From the NCBI GenBank assembly GCA_013368325.1, contig JAACJK010000057.1, forward strand, positions 1,116,001 to 1,180,000: DNA of 64,000 nucleotides. The letters are read 5' to 3'. The DNA comes from Ephemerocybe angulata (Eukaryota > Basidiomycota > Agaricomycetes > Agaricales > Psathyrellaceae). Shown piece by piece: positions 1 to 14,026 of the stretch. Both the position numbers and the translations under genes were made by a program. The notes beneath the pieces are model-generated. The model was not told the origin of the DNA and did not search any database. It saw only the letters and a list, made by a program, of their open reading frames with translations. Positions within the stretch are counted from its first letter, which is position 1. Each line of letters opens with the position of its first letter.

Positions 1-228
1 TGGTGGGTGTGATAAGAAGAAGACGAACGTGATACGGGGCTTAAATAGAGAATATCTCGGTCGGTGACGCGTCGTGCACGCGCAAGCTCAGCTGCGCACG
101 GAATGCAGACTTTGGCTGGTGCACCAGGAGACGCCCTACTTAAAGGAACAGCAATTCGCCCTCGTTCAGTGACGCGTCGGAACACGTGCTCCGAATATTG
201 CCTATTCCGATTGGTCGCCTCGGTCATC

Positions 229-1244
229 ATGTCGCTGCTTCTCCGCGCCCTCTCCGTCGCCCGCCCCGCGACCCGCTGCCTCGCGACCAATGCCTGCAGG
301 CCCCTGTCCACCGCATCTGGCCCGTCTGCCTCTCGGAACTGGCGCACCCTGCTCTGCGCAACTGGACTGGGCATCGCGACCGTCGCTGCTCTCTCCCAAA
401 CGGTCCACCTCGACGCCGGCCTTGAGGACTCTGTAGGTCAGTCGCTTTGTCGCATCAGAACCCGGACGACACTGACGACTGTATTAGTCGACCCGGCGAC
501 CTCCATCTCCTTTCCGAAGACGCTGACCGTTCCTGCGAAGACGAAGCTTCCGCCCGTGTCGTTGGTTGGGCTGGGTGTTCGCACCGTGTCTTTCCTCGGA
601 ATCAAGGTCTACACAGTTGCATTCTACGCTGACCTGGGTAATCCAAACCTAAAGGTGCGTGCGCTCTCGCGTTGTTGGTAGTCCTGCTAACTCGTCATAG
701 ATTGCCAAAGAACTGAACCCGGAAGACAAGATTCGATATATTGTCCAGAACACGGCATGTGTAGTTCGAATTGGTGCGTAGCGCCTATTGGATCCAGGAC
801 CCCGCACTGAAGGATATGCAGTACCCACAAGGTCGACAGGCTTCACCCACCTCCGAGATGCCTTCATGCGTGCCCTCCAAGGGCGTCTGGCCATCGCAAA
901 GAAAGCGGGAACAATCACGGAGGCTGAAGAACACGCCGTCGCTTCTCCAATGCACAAGCTGAAGAGTATATTCCCCAACTCTCCACTCGCCAAACACACG
1001 CCTCTAGATATCTACCTTGCCGCGCCTGTCCCTGGCCAGCCCCGCGCCCTCGTCTTTAGGGATATGGGATCAATCGAAAACGACTGGGTCGCGACGGAGT
1101 TTGTTCTGCATTACTTTGAAGGAGACGGCCCCAGTCCTCCGGTGCGTCATTGTCACGGAACTGCTGACTTTCCCCTACTGATGACTGGCCATTATCCAGC
1201 TCAAGGCATCCGTCATTGAGAATCTGAAAGACTTTTCCAAATAG
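229..1244 (+). CDS. AIM18: AIM18-like mitochondrial chalcone-isomerase-domain protein
   Basis: Five exons joined by short GT-AG introns give a protein of about 270 residues. The first ~30 residues (MSLLLRALSVARPATR...) are rich in Arg, Ser and Ala and lack acidic residues, as in a mitochondrial presequence. A hydrophobic stretch (LLCATGLGIATVAAL) follows, probably an inner-membrane anchor. The chalcone-isomerase-like fold starts near 'FPKTLTVP' and includes 'LVGLGVRTVSFLGIKVYTV', typical of the fungal AIM18/AIM46 family. The last intron is removed before 'LKASVIENLKDFSK' and the stop. The family is a non-catalytic, fatty-acid-binding-like relative of plant chalcone isomerase; its role in fungi is poorly known. 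The ATG at 229 is preferred because the presequence begins there, although the frame is open further upstream. Confidence 0.85.
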
Positions 1245-1471
1245 TCTAATTAGATTCTGTTCAACCTATTCCAACGGAGTCAACCTCTGACAAAAACCAT
1301 GGTTCTCACATGCCTTTAATTTAGACGGATCTACATAAGTATGAGCCCGGCGAAGCGTTCTGGAATTATGTCGGTATTCTGGGAAACCGGTGGTCAGGTG
1401 TTACTACACATACCTCTTCAATCCATATTTGTTACCCACAACTTTCTCCTTCGTCGCTTTCATCTCGCCCC

Positions 1472-2603
1472 ATGGCAAACGGATACAGATACCTCTCCTG
1501 TGAGCATATCGCGCATTCGCAGCTCCCAATTGGGCCCTCACCCCGTCTACTTAGCGGAGGACGTCTCCCACTTCCTGGAACATGGATACATCATAATTAA
1601 GAGTGCCTTTACGAAAGAAAAGGCAAACAAGTGGACAGGGGCACTCTGGACCCGGCTGGGCTTGAGCCCTAGCGACAAATCGACCTGGACAAAGGAAAGG
1701 ATCCATATGCCGGTCCACGGTAGAGAGAAGGTGGAGACCTTTGCGCCAAAGGTACTTGTGTCCAGACATTAGGGCATGGCGTAGGCTCACCTCGGGGACA
1801 GGCCTGGGCAGCGATTCAGGACTTGCTTGGGGGCGAGGAGCGCATCGATGAAGCGGCGTCGACATGGGGAAATTCATTCATTGTCAACCTTGGGACCCCG
1901 GAGCTGGAAGCAGCAACAGATACTATTGCTCCGCAGGACTTGGATAATTGGCATGTCGACGGAGACTTCTTCGTGAGTAGCAAGCATGTTGCTGCAGGGA
2001 AGGACGTACCAGTGTTCACACGTGTGATAGGTTCATTACCTCGATTCTCCAGAGCAGGCCTTGCTGGTCATACCCATATTCTCCGATATCCTACCCAGGG
2101 GAGGGGGGACCATGATATCACCGGATGGCCTGGACCTCATGGCGCGTTACCTCGCGGCACACCCGGAGGGCGTTATACCAGAAGACTTGACTTTCATACC
2201 GTCCACCAGCACTGTAGAGCCTCGGTGTGACGACCCAGGATTTTGGTCGCACCTCCAGGAGATCAAGAAGTGCCAGCGATTCGTTGAGCTCACAGGAGAA
2301 GTCGGGGATGTCGTCCTCATGCATCCACTCATGGTGCATTCGGCGTCCAAGAACTACCTTCGCATTCCCCGAGTGATAACAAACCCACCGGTGGGCTTGA
2401 AAGAGCCGTTCAAATTCAACAGAGATGACCCGGAGCTGTACAGTCTTGTGGAAAGGAAGACGTTGTTGGCGCTTGGTGTGGAGAGGCTTGACTTCAAGCC
2501 GACAACGAAAAGGAAGAGGATTATCCCCGCACGCGTCCTGTTGCAACAAAAGATGCTGGAAGAGGAGAAGGCACGGCTGAAGACAATGAGTCCCGAACAA
2601 TAA
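1472..2603 (+). CDS. Phytanoyl-CoA dioxygenase (PhyH) family protein
   Basis: Fe(II)/2-oxoglutarate-dependent oxygenase-like protein of about 310 residues. Splicing from an ATG at 1472 across a 55-nt intron (1500-1554) gives MANGYRYLSSEDVSHFLEHG in frame. A second intron removes the stretch after 'ETFAPK', and a third lies between 'NWHVDGDFF' and 'VHYLDSPEQALLV'. The metal-binding His-x-Asp is visible in 'NWHVDGDFF'. A distal His is in 'HPLMVHSASKN', and Arg residues for the cosubstrate are in 'LRIPRVITNPP'. Family members hydroxylate fatty acyl-CoAs or small molecules; the substrate here cannot be inferred. A longer open frame starts at 1341, but it reads through the first intron and adds no conserved sequence. 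It ends 257 bp before the histone H3 start, on the same strand. Confidence 0.85.
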
Positions 2604-2774
2604 ATCTGTATCTAGTATCAGTACCAAGCACAATTCATCAGGCAGGCTTTGCCCCTGACACGGAGGATTATGACGCGACGCGCGTGTCACGTGCCACGAC
2701 GCGATCGCGAAAACGCGTTGATTATGGTGGCCCATCACATCAAAGAGCGTTCAACAGAAACGGCCTCGGATCCC

Positions 2775-2782
2775 CATAAAAG
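2775..2782 (+). promoter_or_regulatory. TATA-like element of the histone H3 gene
   Basis: CATAAAAG lies about 80 nt upstream of the H3 ATG. It is followed by a pyrimidine-rich leader containing CCA repeats (about 2811-2855). Position and sequence fit a TATA box, but the assignment rests only on spacing and composition. Confidence 0.45.
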
Positions 2783-2860
2783 GAGACCGCCATCCGCGTC
2801 TTCTTGTCCCCCAACCACCACCACCACCCACCTCTCCTCCCTCCACCACCCGTATATACC

Positions 2861-3540
<680 letters not shown>

Positions 3541-3669
3541 TAATTTTACGCACTGGTTGGTTGTACCTGTACAATCTTGTCACTATTATATCATAATTGC
3601 ACTCGTACCGGCACTACATTGTTCGACACGACGGACGTCTGAAGCCATACAGTAACCGGTTTATCCAAT

Positions 3670-5214
3670 CTAATCCTTTGGCCTCAGGAGGACAAGAGGG
3701 GGTTTCCAAAGCTCCAAACTTCTGAGTTCAAGCTTCTCAAGTGTCCTGGACCTCGCCCATATTTTTGCTATGTTGTTTGTCTCCTCCTCATCGAGAGGGC
3801 TTTCGCACGAAAAGGGTCCATGAACGACTGCATACAGCAGAGACGGGAACGCCGCGAGAAATACGGCGAGTGAAGACTGGACATACTTCACTGGGTCGAC
3901 TTGTTGATGATATTTTTCTGTGATTGAGATATGGAGCAAATCCACATAGCGAAGGGCAGGAAATCCGCTGGTGGACAGTCCTTCGTCGGTATCCAGATTG
4001 AACATGGACTCCATACCGTATCTCATCCTAGAGAGCCGAAACGCAAGGCTGCGAAGGAAAGCCGTATGGCGGGATACAGATCTCAAGATGTCAAAGAGGT
4101 CGGAAAGGGGCCAAGGTGAATATAGGTCGGTTTCGTCTATTGTGAGGGTTTCCAAGTTTGGGAAGGAGTAGGGTGAGTTCAACAGCTCTTGGAGGAACCT
4201 CGGGCTTCCGACGATGCTTCGGACATGGGGTATAAACGACTCGATGCTTGTCGTGCCCTTCGCGGGCGTGCCCTTCGCTGTCACTCTCTCCTCTCTTTCT
4301 TTTGTGCACAATACCGTGACGCTAACGATAGTGGTATTGCGCTGGAGAAACTGGGCGAAAAGGGGGACAGAGGTGGCCATGCCATCGATTTTGATGGTCA
4401 GGACGATAAGGCGAGGAAACGTGTTCTCCGAAAATGGTCGCGACCAATCCTCGACTGCGAGGTCATGGAGGTTCAGATGAGTGAGGGAAGAGGATGTGTG
4501 ACGGATCAGGCTGACAACGCATGGCAGTAGCATCGGTAGAAAGATGTGTCCTTTGAGATGAAGGGAGGTTATACGAGATTTGCCGCTCATGGCGAGCACA
4601 GGTACCTGCTTGAAGTCGATGGGGGGTTGAACAAGTGACTCGACTGGCAATCCTAGTCCCTCTACCATGAGCTCTAGGTCCCGGTCAACCGAGCATTTCT
4701 CCATCAACTTCGCAAGCGCCCTATGCCACTGGGTGTTCGAGCGTTCAGGGCACTCCAGCCATTCTTGTCTTTTTGGAAAGCTAAGCTGCACTTTACGCAG
4801 CCAGGGTGCGATTTGGTGGCGCGAAATCAAGGGATGGAGACACCATATTACAGTGGTATCGGCATGTGGCGGTACTGTAAAGACAATCTCGAGGGGAAAC
4901 CGCCATGAATGTGTGGGACTGCCTTCAGATGGCGTGCCAGCAAAGACGGCGCTGATGCGATCCTCCAGAGGCGGGAAGTCTTTTGGAAGGAGCCCTGCGG
5001 CCTGTCCCAGCGTCAGCCCGTGCTCGTCTATCGAGAGACTCTGGGAGGTAAGTGCCTGTTTGATTGAGCGGCTTTGTAGTCTTGCAATCGCAGGATGGAA
5101 TTCGGCGTAGTACCCTTTGCAGGTGAGTGCGATTTGAAGGCCACGAAAAGAAGTTGGTTCTGGAGTCAGGATGTATGACATGATCTCGTCGAAGATCTCC
5201 CTAGGGAACTCCAT
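3670..5214 (-). CDS. F-box-like protein, single exon
   Basis: Uninterrupted 514-residue frame. The N-terminus (MEFPREIFDEIMSYILTPEP, then CKGYYAEFHPAI) resembles a short F-box-like helix region. It is followed by a long LRR-like body with recurring leucine-rich strands such as 'SLTHLNLHDLAVEDW', 'FPRLIVLTIKIDG' and 'FPNLETLTIDETDLYS'. It presumably acts as a substrate adaptor of SCF ubiquitin ligases, as is usual for the family, but no substrate can be named. Unlike five other F-box proteins in this window it has neither the long N-terminal coiled coil nor the C-terminal Cys-Asn/Trp-Asp module and acidic tail. It is convergent with histone H3 (199 bp between the stops) and divergent from TIM21. 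The ATG at 5214 is the first in the frame and sits directly on the F-box-like segment. Confidence 0.75.
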   Translation of the reverse strand: MEFPREIFDEIMSYILTPEPTSFRGLQIALTCKGYYAEFHPAIARLQSRSIKQALTSQSLSIDEHGLTLGQAAGLLPKDFPPLEDRISAVFAGTPSEGSPTHSWRFPLEIVFTVPPHADTTVIWCLHPLISRHQIAPWLRKVQLSFPKRQEWLECPERSNTQWHRALAKLMEKCSVDRDLELMVEGLGLPVESLVQPPIDFKQVPVLAMSGKSRITSLHLKGHIFLPMLLPCVVSLIRHTSSSLTHLNLHDLAVEDWSRPFSENTFPRLIVLTIKIDGMATSVPLFAQFLQRNTTIVSVTVLCTKEREERVTAKGTPAKGTTSIESFIPHVRSIVGSPRFLQELLNSPYSFPNLETLTIDETDLYSPWPLSDLFDILRSVSRHTAFLRSLAFRLSRMRYGMESMFNLDTDEGLSTSGFPALRYVDLLHISITEKYHQQVDPVKYVQSSLAVFLAAFPSLLYAVVHGPFSCESPLDEEETNNIAKIWARSRTLEKLELRSLELWKPPLVLLRPKD

Positions 5215-5390
5215 GACCTGCTCTTTGCAGAAGTTAAGTACAAGAAAGCAGGCGGTGTGGGGTGAGAAGGCACGTTGAGTTGAACTTCAACTTGCCGGCG
5301 CTTGAAGCGTATTTGGTCCTATTTGATCTCGGCACCTGTAGTGGAAACCGAAAGTCGGCTCGGCGTCACGCATATGTTCTGAACCCAACG

Positions 5391-6722
5391 ATGAGCATCC
5401 TCCACCACCGGTGTAGGGCCTCAGCTCTGCGCCAAGCCTGGTCCGTCTTGAATTCCAAACCTGCGTCAAGGGCGGGCGCGCCGAGCTTCAAGAGAACCTT
5501 CGCGAATCAACACAACGATTTCGACTTTGCGACTCGTGGTTCAACGCTATCCCAGGCCTCGAAGCGGAGCCCAGAGCAAAAGCACGAGTCGGTGGGACCC
5601 TTCCAACTGGGGCTGTCGTCTGAAGCGCTCCGGACGGGGAAGAAGGTGCCTAAGTGGTCTGAACTCGATACCAAAGGCAAAGGTGTGCTGCAGCGTGCTA
5701 GTGTGCTTGCACCATGTGCTGATGTCTTGGTGGTTTAGTATTCCGAACGACTGCTCGAACGACCAACCTTGGTGTTATCCTCCTTGGAGCCGGTCTCTCT
5801 GCGTTGCTGATTTACTCGTTGACCTCTGAACTATTCTCAAAAAATTCGGCAACGGTCCTGTATGGAGAAGCTTGTGAGCGTATTAAGGCATCTCCCAAGG
5901 TCCGTCTATGTACTTGCTTCACAGCATATTTCTCGAACTCATATCCCATCTAGATTTACAAATACTTGAACCCACCCTTGACGTTCCATAACGACCCTCC
6001 ATCCTCCATCCGACCCCGCCATAGAAATCGCCATGTAACTTCGCAAATCGTCGTCGACGCGTACGGCCAGGAACATATGATCCTATCGTTCTATGTCAAA
6101 GGAGGAGCAGAAAGGAAACCGCACTCCGAACTCTCGTACCTTGAGAGCGCAGAACAGTGGATACAAGATAAATCTGCTATCCTGCCCGACCTGAAGTGGG
6201 AGGACGCGGTGGAATGGGCAAAGGAGAGCGCAACGGGCGTCTGGGACAAGTCATTAGAGGCGTTTAGGTACCTCTCGGGTGCACCCGCACCGGCGCCTTC
6301 AACACCAGTTTCAGAACGCCAGGCCGATCACCAACCTCAGAAGAAGAAGGAACGCAGTGCATGGGATTTTGTTGGCGTCTTTTCTGGGTTGAGGAACTTG
6401 TCGAGCAAGACCTCAACTGTTGCTCAGGAGGAGGGTAGGATATACACGGAGGGAGATGTTCACGCGGATTTAATTAGAGTGAGCTCTCTTTATCTGTGTG
6501 CAATGCGGTAACTGACTCCAAACTCTCAGAATAAGGATGGTTACTTTGTCTTCCGGTACCTGCTTGTGGACATTCCAAGTGCGTGTCCCTCATATCTATT
6601 TCTACTGGTCGCTCATGTATTCTTCAGGTTCACGAGACCCCAACCCAGTCCGAGTGTTCGTTGAGCGAGCACCTGGTGTCCGGGACAACGAGCCGGTCAT
6701 GCGGTTTGTCTCCTCGTCGTAG
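5391..6722 (+). CDS. TIM21: Mitochondrial import inner membrane translocase subunit TIM21
   Basis: Five exons. The N-terminus (MSILHHRCRASALRQAWSVL) is a typical positively charged presequence. After the first intron a single membrane segment (NLGVILLGAGLSALLIYSLT) is followed by 'SATVLYGEACERIKASPK' and 'IYKYLNPPLTFHND'. These are hallmarks of the Tim21 intermembrane-space domain, as are 'HVTSQIVVDAYGQEHMILSF' and the C-terminal 'RVFVERAP'. Tim21 tethers the TIM23 presequence translocase to the TOM complex and to respiratory-chain complexes. An acidic/proline linker (about residues 210-280) containing 'APAPAPSTP' is inserted before the C-terminus and is longer than in yeast. It is divergent from the F-box gene to its left (176 bp between starts). 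Confidence 0.9.
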
Positions 6723-6866
6723 TGCATTATAATTTGAATTGGTTCCTTGCAATGTCCCTCGCTATTGTACATACTCTATTTATCCATTGACTATCGTTAG
6801 CACATGTTTTGACGACCTGCTGTTTTACACGTACCTATGAATACGCAATAATTCACACCGGCACCT

Positions 6867-7447
6867 CTACTCTCCAAACAGCTTCTGGACGCGCTTGAGT
6901 ATAGAGTCCTTGGAAGGATCTGGAGGTGAACTGTATCGGTAAGATGATCAAGACGCCTGTAGAGTAAGACGCACCGTAGGGATGGTCTTTGGAGGGAATC
7001 TCCAGGAGTGTCGGGAAGGCCTGCTGGTATTTGTCGACTGTTGGCCTAATCTTCTCCGCGATCTAAAGACAAAGGTTAGTCGCCCATTCAGTACGTCAAC
7101 AGAAACGATGACGGACGTGCTGGTTGATGAGCAGGATAGCAATGTCCTTCCGTTCGGTGTACTCGACGAACGTTGCCTCGATGGTGGCGACAGGGGTTTC
7201 TGGCATGGCTGTGAGTTCCTGTGGATTGCACTTCAGGTAGACAGACATACTCGAGTCAACCACTAGGAAGTTCTTCTTCTGTTGCTCGTTTATATGACCA
7301 ACACCAGCGAGTAGCAGGCCGGTGATGGAGTCCTGGAGCGCTGGTAAGTTCCAGCAAGCTTCCGCAATGCCAGGCGCGTGTGGAACGTACCTCATCCCCT
7401 ATGACTGCTATCAGGTTCCTGTCCTTGAACGATGTCGTGCTAGCCAT
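6867..7447 (-). CDS. VMA7: V-type proton ATPase subunit F
   Basis: Four exons encode about 122 residues. Exon 1 reads [19 protein letters not shown], exon 2 starts '[13 protein letters not shown]', and the protein continues through 'NFLVVDS' and '[17 protein letters not shown]'. It ends '[17 protein letters not shown]', the characteristic end of subunit F. Subunit F belongs to the central rotor stalk of the V1 sector and couples ATP hydrolysis to proton pumping at the vacuole and endomembranes. Length and all conserved blocks match the family. The gene lies head-to-head with the SGT1/ECD gene; the two ATGs are 157 bp apart, so they probably share a bidirectional promoter. Confidence 0.93.
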
Positions 7448-7604
7448 GGTTGCTGAGTGCAAGCACAGGAGGCAAGGTGCAACCCGTCGGACGAGATGGC
7501 CCAATACGTGCAACTACGCTTGTGGTTATTTGGATCAGATCAAGCTCAAACGGTGAAGTCATCTCTCTTCCACTTCTACAACAAGCTCAGACAGTTTCTG
7601 CAAG

Positions 7605-10692
<3,088 letters not shown>

Positions 10693-10909
10693 GATTTGTA
10701 CTTAGACCTTACTTGGTAGTGTTAGAAACATCAAATATAGCAAATGAGCCCCTATCTTCCTCACTTTTGGCGATCATTGGGTCATGGCTCGTATTTCGCA
10801 TCACTGTCTCCGACCACCACGACCTTTGTCCAGCTAGACCGGATAATGACCACTACACCTCACCAACAGCCCATATAACTACCTGCCGACGCTCTAGATC
10901 CACTCGAAA

Positions 10910-11728
10910 ATGATACACGCCGTCTTGATCTGTTGCGTGGCCTTCCCCGATCCCCTGCGGCGCAACTAATACCAGGCTCTTGCAGTTAACACCTCTGGAC
11001 TACCACGCTTAGCCAAGTTCTATACCCCCCTCCATCAATCTGCCGAGACTGTCATTCAGAAGATCTTCTCTCTCATCTCCGCCCGACCACCGGGACTGTG
11101 TAACTTCCTCGACGCGCCCGAGCTTGAAGCGTTTCTAGGGCCGAAAGAGGGAGGTTCTGACGAGCGTTGGAGGGTCGTCTACCGGGGCTACGCGACATTG
11201 TACTTCGTCTTTGTTGTCGATAGCTCCGAAAGTGAGCTAGGGATTCTGGATCTCATCCAAGTGAGTGAATAAGGGCTGGTTCTACGCGGTACGAAGGCTG
11301 ACGTCGATTCATACAGGTCTTCGTGGAATCGTTGGACAGGGCATTCGAGAATGTGTGTGAATTGGACCTGGTGTTCCACTTTGACGAGGTTCGCAATGGC
11401 TTTCTCGATTATCCCTTGTATTCTAACCGGACTTCTTCTCTGGCAGGTCCATCATATCTTGGCAGAGGTGATACAAGGCGGACTCGTCCTGGAAACTAAC
11501 GTCGATGAGATCGATACATGTGGTATGTGTCTAGATGCAATTTCTTCTTCAACAGCGGATCTCAAGGAAGGCTGCGCAGTACAACAAGCCGCGAAGGCAA
11601 GAAAGGAATCATTTGCATCTGCAAACCCACTTTCATTAGGAGGAGGAGGGCTGAACTCCCGGGGTGGAAACCTTAAAACACCACTTGGGTGGCTAACGGG
11701 CAAGTTGACGGGTGTCGGTGCACGATAG
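10910..11728 (+). CDS. APS3: AP-3 adaptor complex sigma subunit
   Basis: Exon 1 is very short (MIHAVLI plus one base). It joins after an intron to 'FNTSGLPRLAKFYTPL', which gives the canonical sigma-adaptin start. Conserved blocks follow: 'VYRGYATLYFVFVVDSSESE', 'LGILDLIQVFVESLDRAFEN', 'LDLVFHFDEVHHILAEVIQG' and 'LVLETNVDEI'. The protein has about 200 residues. The C-terminus (after 'VQQAAKARKESF') is a Gly/Ser-rich extension ending 'GWLTGKLTGVGAR'. AP-3 sorts cargo from the trans-Golgi or endosomes to the vacuole; sigma is the small core subunit. The gene starts 218 bp after the SGT1/ECD stop on the same strand. Confidence 0.9.
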
Positions 11729-12180
11729 TACTGTATGGCCTCAAAATCTAGATATGTTTTTGGAACCACTTTATCTTCCTTGACTTTGCCTCAATAGATG
11801 TGTTCGTCGACTCATGTCCGCTTTGCCCAATAATAGGGGCCGTGATCACTTACAACCTCCCTCGTGTGTGGCCAAATACTTGAAACTTGAAGCTTGAGCT
11901 TGAAGTGCTATACAGTGTGGTGCATGCAGGGTGCTTCCGCTGGGTCCGTTCTGGGCGCGTGCGAAGATTCAGATGATGGGGAACGACCCAATGAGCATGC
12001 AGCCCTCTAAGACAAGACGGAGGTTGTTCTCCAGGCTCCCCAATACAGCATCTCAGGCCTCATCCGCTCCAGGAGATGGTAAGCCTTTTATGTGGCGATC
12101 TAAGGAGCGCAGTATGTGATCACTGACAGTGGAAACCGACCTTCCAGGACTGTCAGCAAGAGCTTAAACCTGCCCCCTCG
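11729..12180. other. Intergenic region, no gene seen
   Basis: 452 bp between APS3 and an F-box gene on the same strand. It holds short degenerate repeats of the type TTGAAGCTTGAGCTTGAAG (near 11882-11905) and no open frame with protein-like composition. It presumably contains the APS3 terminator and the promoter of the F-box gene. Confidence 0.5.
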
Positions 12181-13938
12181 ATGGAGTGTTTCTCAGAGGA
12201 AACGAAGTCCCTCCTTGAATCTTCGGGGCAACTCAGGCCCGAACTATATCGCCAAAAGGCCAAACAACGCATTCTTGATTTAGAGCACGAAGTGGCGCAG
12301 CGCATTCGACTCCTGAAGGATGAAATCTGGGCGTTACAAGTCTCGCGTAACGATGGGATTCCCATTGCCCTTCTCCCGGCAGAGATACTATCCAAGATAT
12401 TCCTCGAGGTCGCGTTCTTGACTCTCGCCAACTCTGCTCTCCCAGGGCAAGAAAAAGTGACATGGATTCATCTCACCCATGTGTGCCACCAATGGAGGAT
12501 TGTGGCTCTGAACTGCCCCTCGCTCTGGTCGTTTATCACCCTCACCGGAAGTATTACGATGACTAGGATCATGCTGGCCCGTTCGAAAAAGCATTCTTTA
12601 ACCGTCGCACCTCCAAAACATCTAAACCTACTAAAACCGCAGGGTCGGTGGGAGTCACTCAATCTCGCTTTATTGGAAACAAATCGTCTGCGTGCCATCG
12701 AACTTAATTCTGATTTCAATGGCGTCGAGCCGCAACACTTGGAAGTGGCATTCCAGGGCAAGGATCTTCCTATCCTCGAAAAAATTGTCCTCACCTCCTC
12801 TGGCAGCTCCCATCGCATCCCACAGAAATTCTTGCAAAGCAGCCGTACTCCAGCTCTCAAGCACTTGGAGGTAGTGGGATACATCATTTTGTGGGACCCC
12901 CTGCCATCGGCTACAGGCTTAACATTCCTCAAGCTGCATCATAGCTTCGCCATCCAGGGTGAAAGGCCCTCAGAAAAGCTTCTTTTCAAAGCGTTGGACC
13001 AAATGCCTCACCTCCAGTATCTCGACCTGTCCCGCTTCCTTCCCCAGGAATCAAGTGACCATACCCCGTCGTCCAACAGTGCAAGGCGCCTTCAATCCCT
13101 AGAACTCTTAACATTGCGCGACGCGATATCGTCGATCAGCAACTTTTTGGTTTCAGTGGACAACTTCAGGGCCCGACAAGTCAGGCTTTACGTGCTCGAC
13201 GAACAGCGCTCGACAGAGCCACTCTCCCGTTGTATTGACGCACTTGGAAACACGTGGATGGATTCGGAGCCCAATTCTACCAAGGCGAGAGCCCGTCAAG
13301 GAGTCGGCGAACTTCGAATGCATGATCTTGATTTCGCTCCTATACTCAAGTGCTGGTTCGGCAAGCGTTCCAAGAGGCCGGCTGATTTGACCATATCCCT
13401 CATACATTCCGGCAGGCCGACCAGTCTTCGCCTTCCCCCATCCGACATTTTGGGTGTCATCGCCGACCACCTGGATCTATCGCCTCTCATCTCCCTTCGG
13501 GTCTCATGCTGCCCCTTCCTGAAGTCGGTATGGAAGCGCGTATTTGGCCATCTCCCAAGTCTCAAATCCGTCACGTTTATGGACAACTATACTTTCTCCG
13601 ACTTCATCCGTGTCCTGAGGTCTCGGCCAAAGGGTTCCGAAGCTCAACCCTATTTCCCTGCTTTGACCACCGTTAAATGCTTTGAGCTGAACTTTGCCGT
13701 CGATCAGGAGAACGTGGTCAAAACCCTCGCTGAAGCCCTGAATGCAAGGCCGAGGACCCATAGAGTGCACGAGCTGCATATTGAAGAATGTGTCAACTTT
13801 ACGAAGGAATCTCACGACTTCCTCCGTAATTCACTTTCAACTTTGGAGGTTGTGTGGGACGGGAAAGAGGACATCGAACCGATCGGGGGTGATAGTGAAG
13901 AGGAGGAAGTAAGCAGTATGATCAGTGGATACCATTAG
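12181..13938 (+). CDS. F-box/LRR-like protein, single exon
   Basis: Uninterrupted 585-residue frame. Residues 20-50 form a coiled coil (RQKAKQRILDLEHEVAQRIR). The F-box-like region is 'IALLPAEILSKIFLEVAFL', followed by 'WIHLTHVCHQWRIVALNCPS' and 'LWSFI', the signature of Agaricomycete F-box proteins. The body has leucine-rich strands (LQYLDLSRFLPQ, LQSLELLTLRD). The C-terminus carries the module shared with four other proteins here: 'RVHELHIEECVNF' then 'LEVVWDGKED' and a short acidic tail (GGDSEEEEVSSMISGYH). Role by family is a substrate adaptor of an SCF E3 ligase; the target is unknown. It is convergent with MED6, the predicted stops lying about 90 bp apart. Confidence 0.8.
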   Translation: MECFSEETKSLLESSGQLRPELYRQKAKQRILDLEHEVAQRIRLLKDEIWALQVSRNDGIPIALLPAEILSKIFLEVAFLTLANSALPGQEKVTWIHLTHVCHQWRIVALNCPSLWSFITLTGSITMTRIMLARSKKHSLTVAPPKHLNLLKPQGRWESLNLALLETNRLRAIELNSDFNGVEPQHLEVAFQGKDLPILEKIVLTSSGSSHRIPQKFLQSSRTPALKHLEVVGYIILWDPLPSATGLTFLKLHHSFAIQGERPSEKLLFKALDQMPHLQYLDLSRFLPQESSDHTPSSNSARRLQSLELLTLRDAISSISNFLVSVDNFRARQVRLYVLDEQRSTEPLSRCIDALGNTWMDSEPNSTKARARQGVGELRMHDLDFAPILKCWFGKRSKRPADLTISLIHSGRPTSLRLPPSDILGVIADHLDLSPLISLRVSCCPFLKSVWKRVFGHLPSLKSVTFMDNYTFSDFIRVLRSRPKGSEAQPYFPALTTVKCFELNFAVDQENVVKTLAEALNARPRTHRVHELHIEECVNFTKESHDFLRNSLSTLEVVWDGKEDIEPIGGDSEEEEVSSMISGYH

Positions 13939-14026
13939 GTTATGGTACTCAGATTTGTCGAACTATTCGAATCTTCAAGCCCCACAATATAATGTTCGTG
14001 ATGATAAAACGGGTTTTCAAGTTTGA

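Noticed and set aside
64..681. 205-codon frame as the AIM18-like N-terminus
   Set aside because: It starts well before the presequence and reads through the first intron; the ATG at 229 with splicing fits the family.
1341..1772. Open frame beginning MSPAKRSG as the dioxygenase start
   Set aside because: It reads through an intron. An ATG at 1472 with a 55-nt intron gives a cleaner in-frame start.
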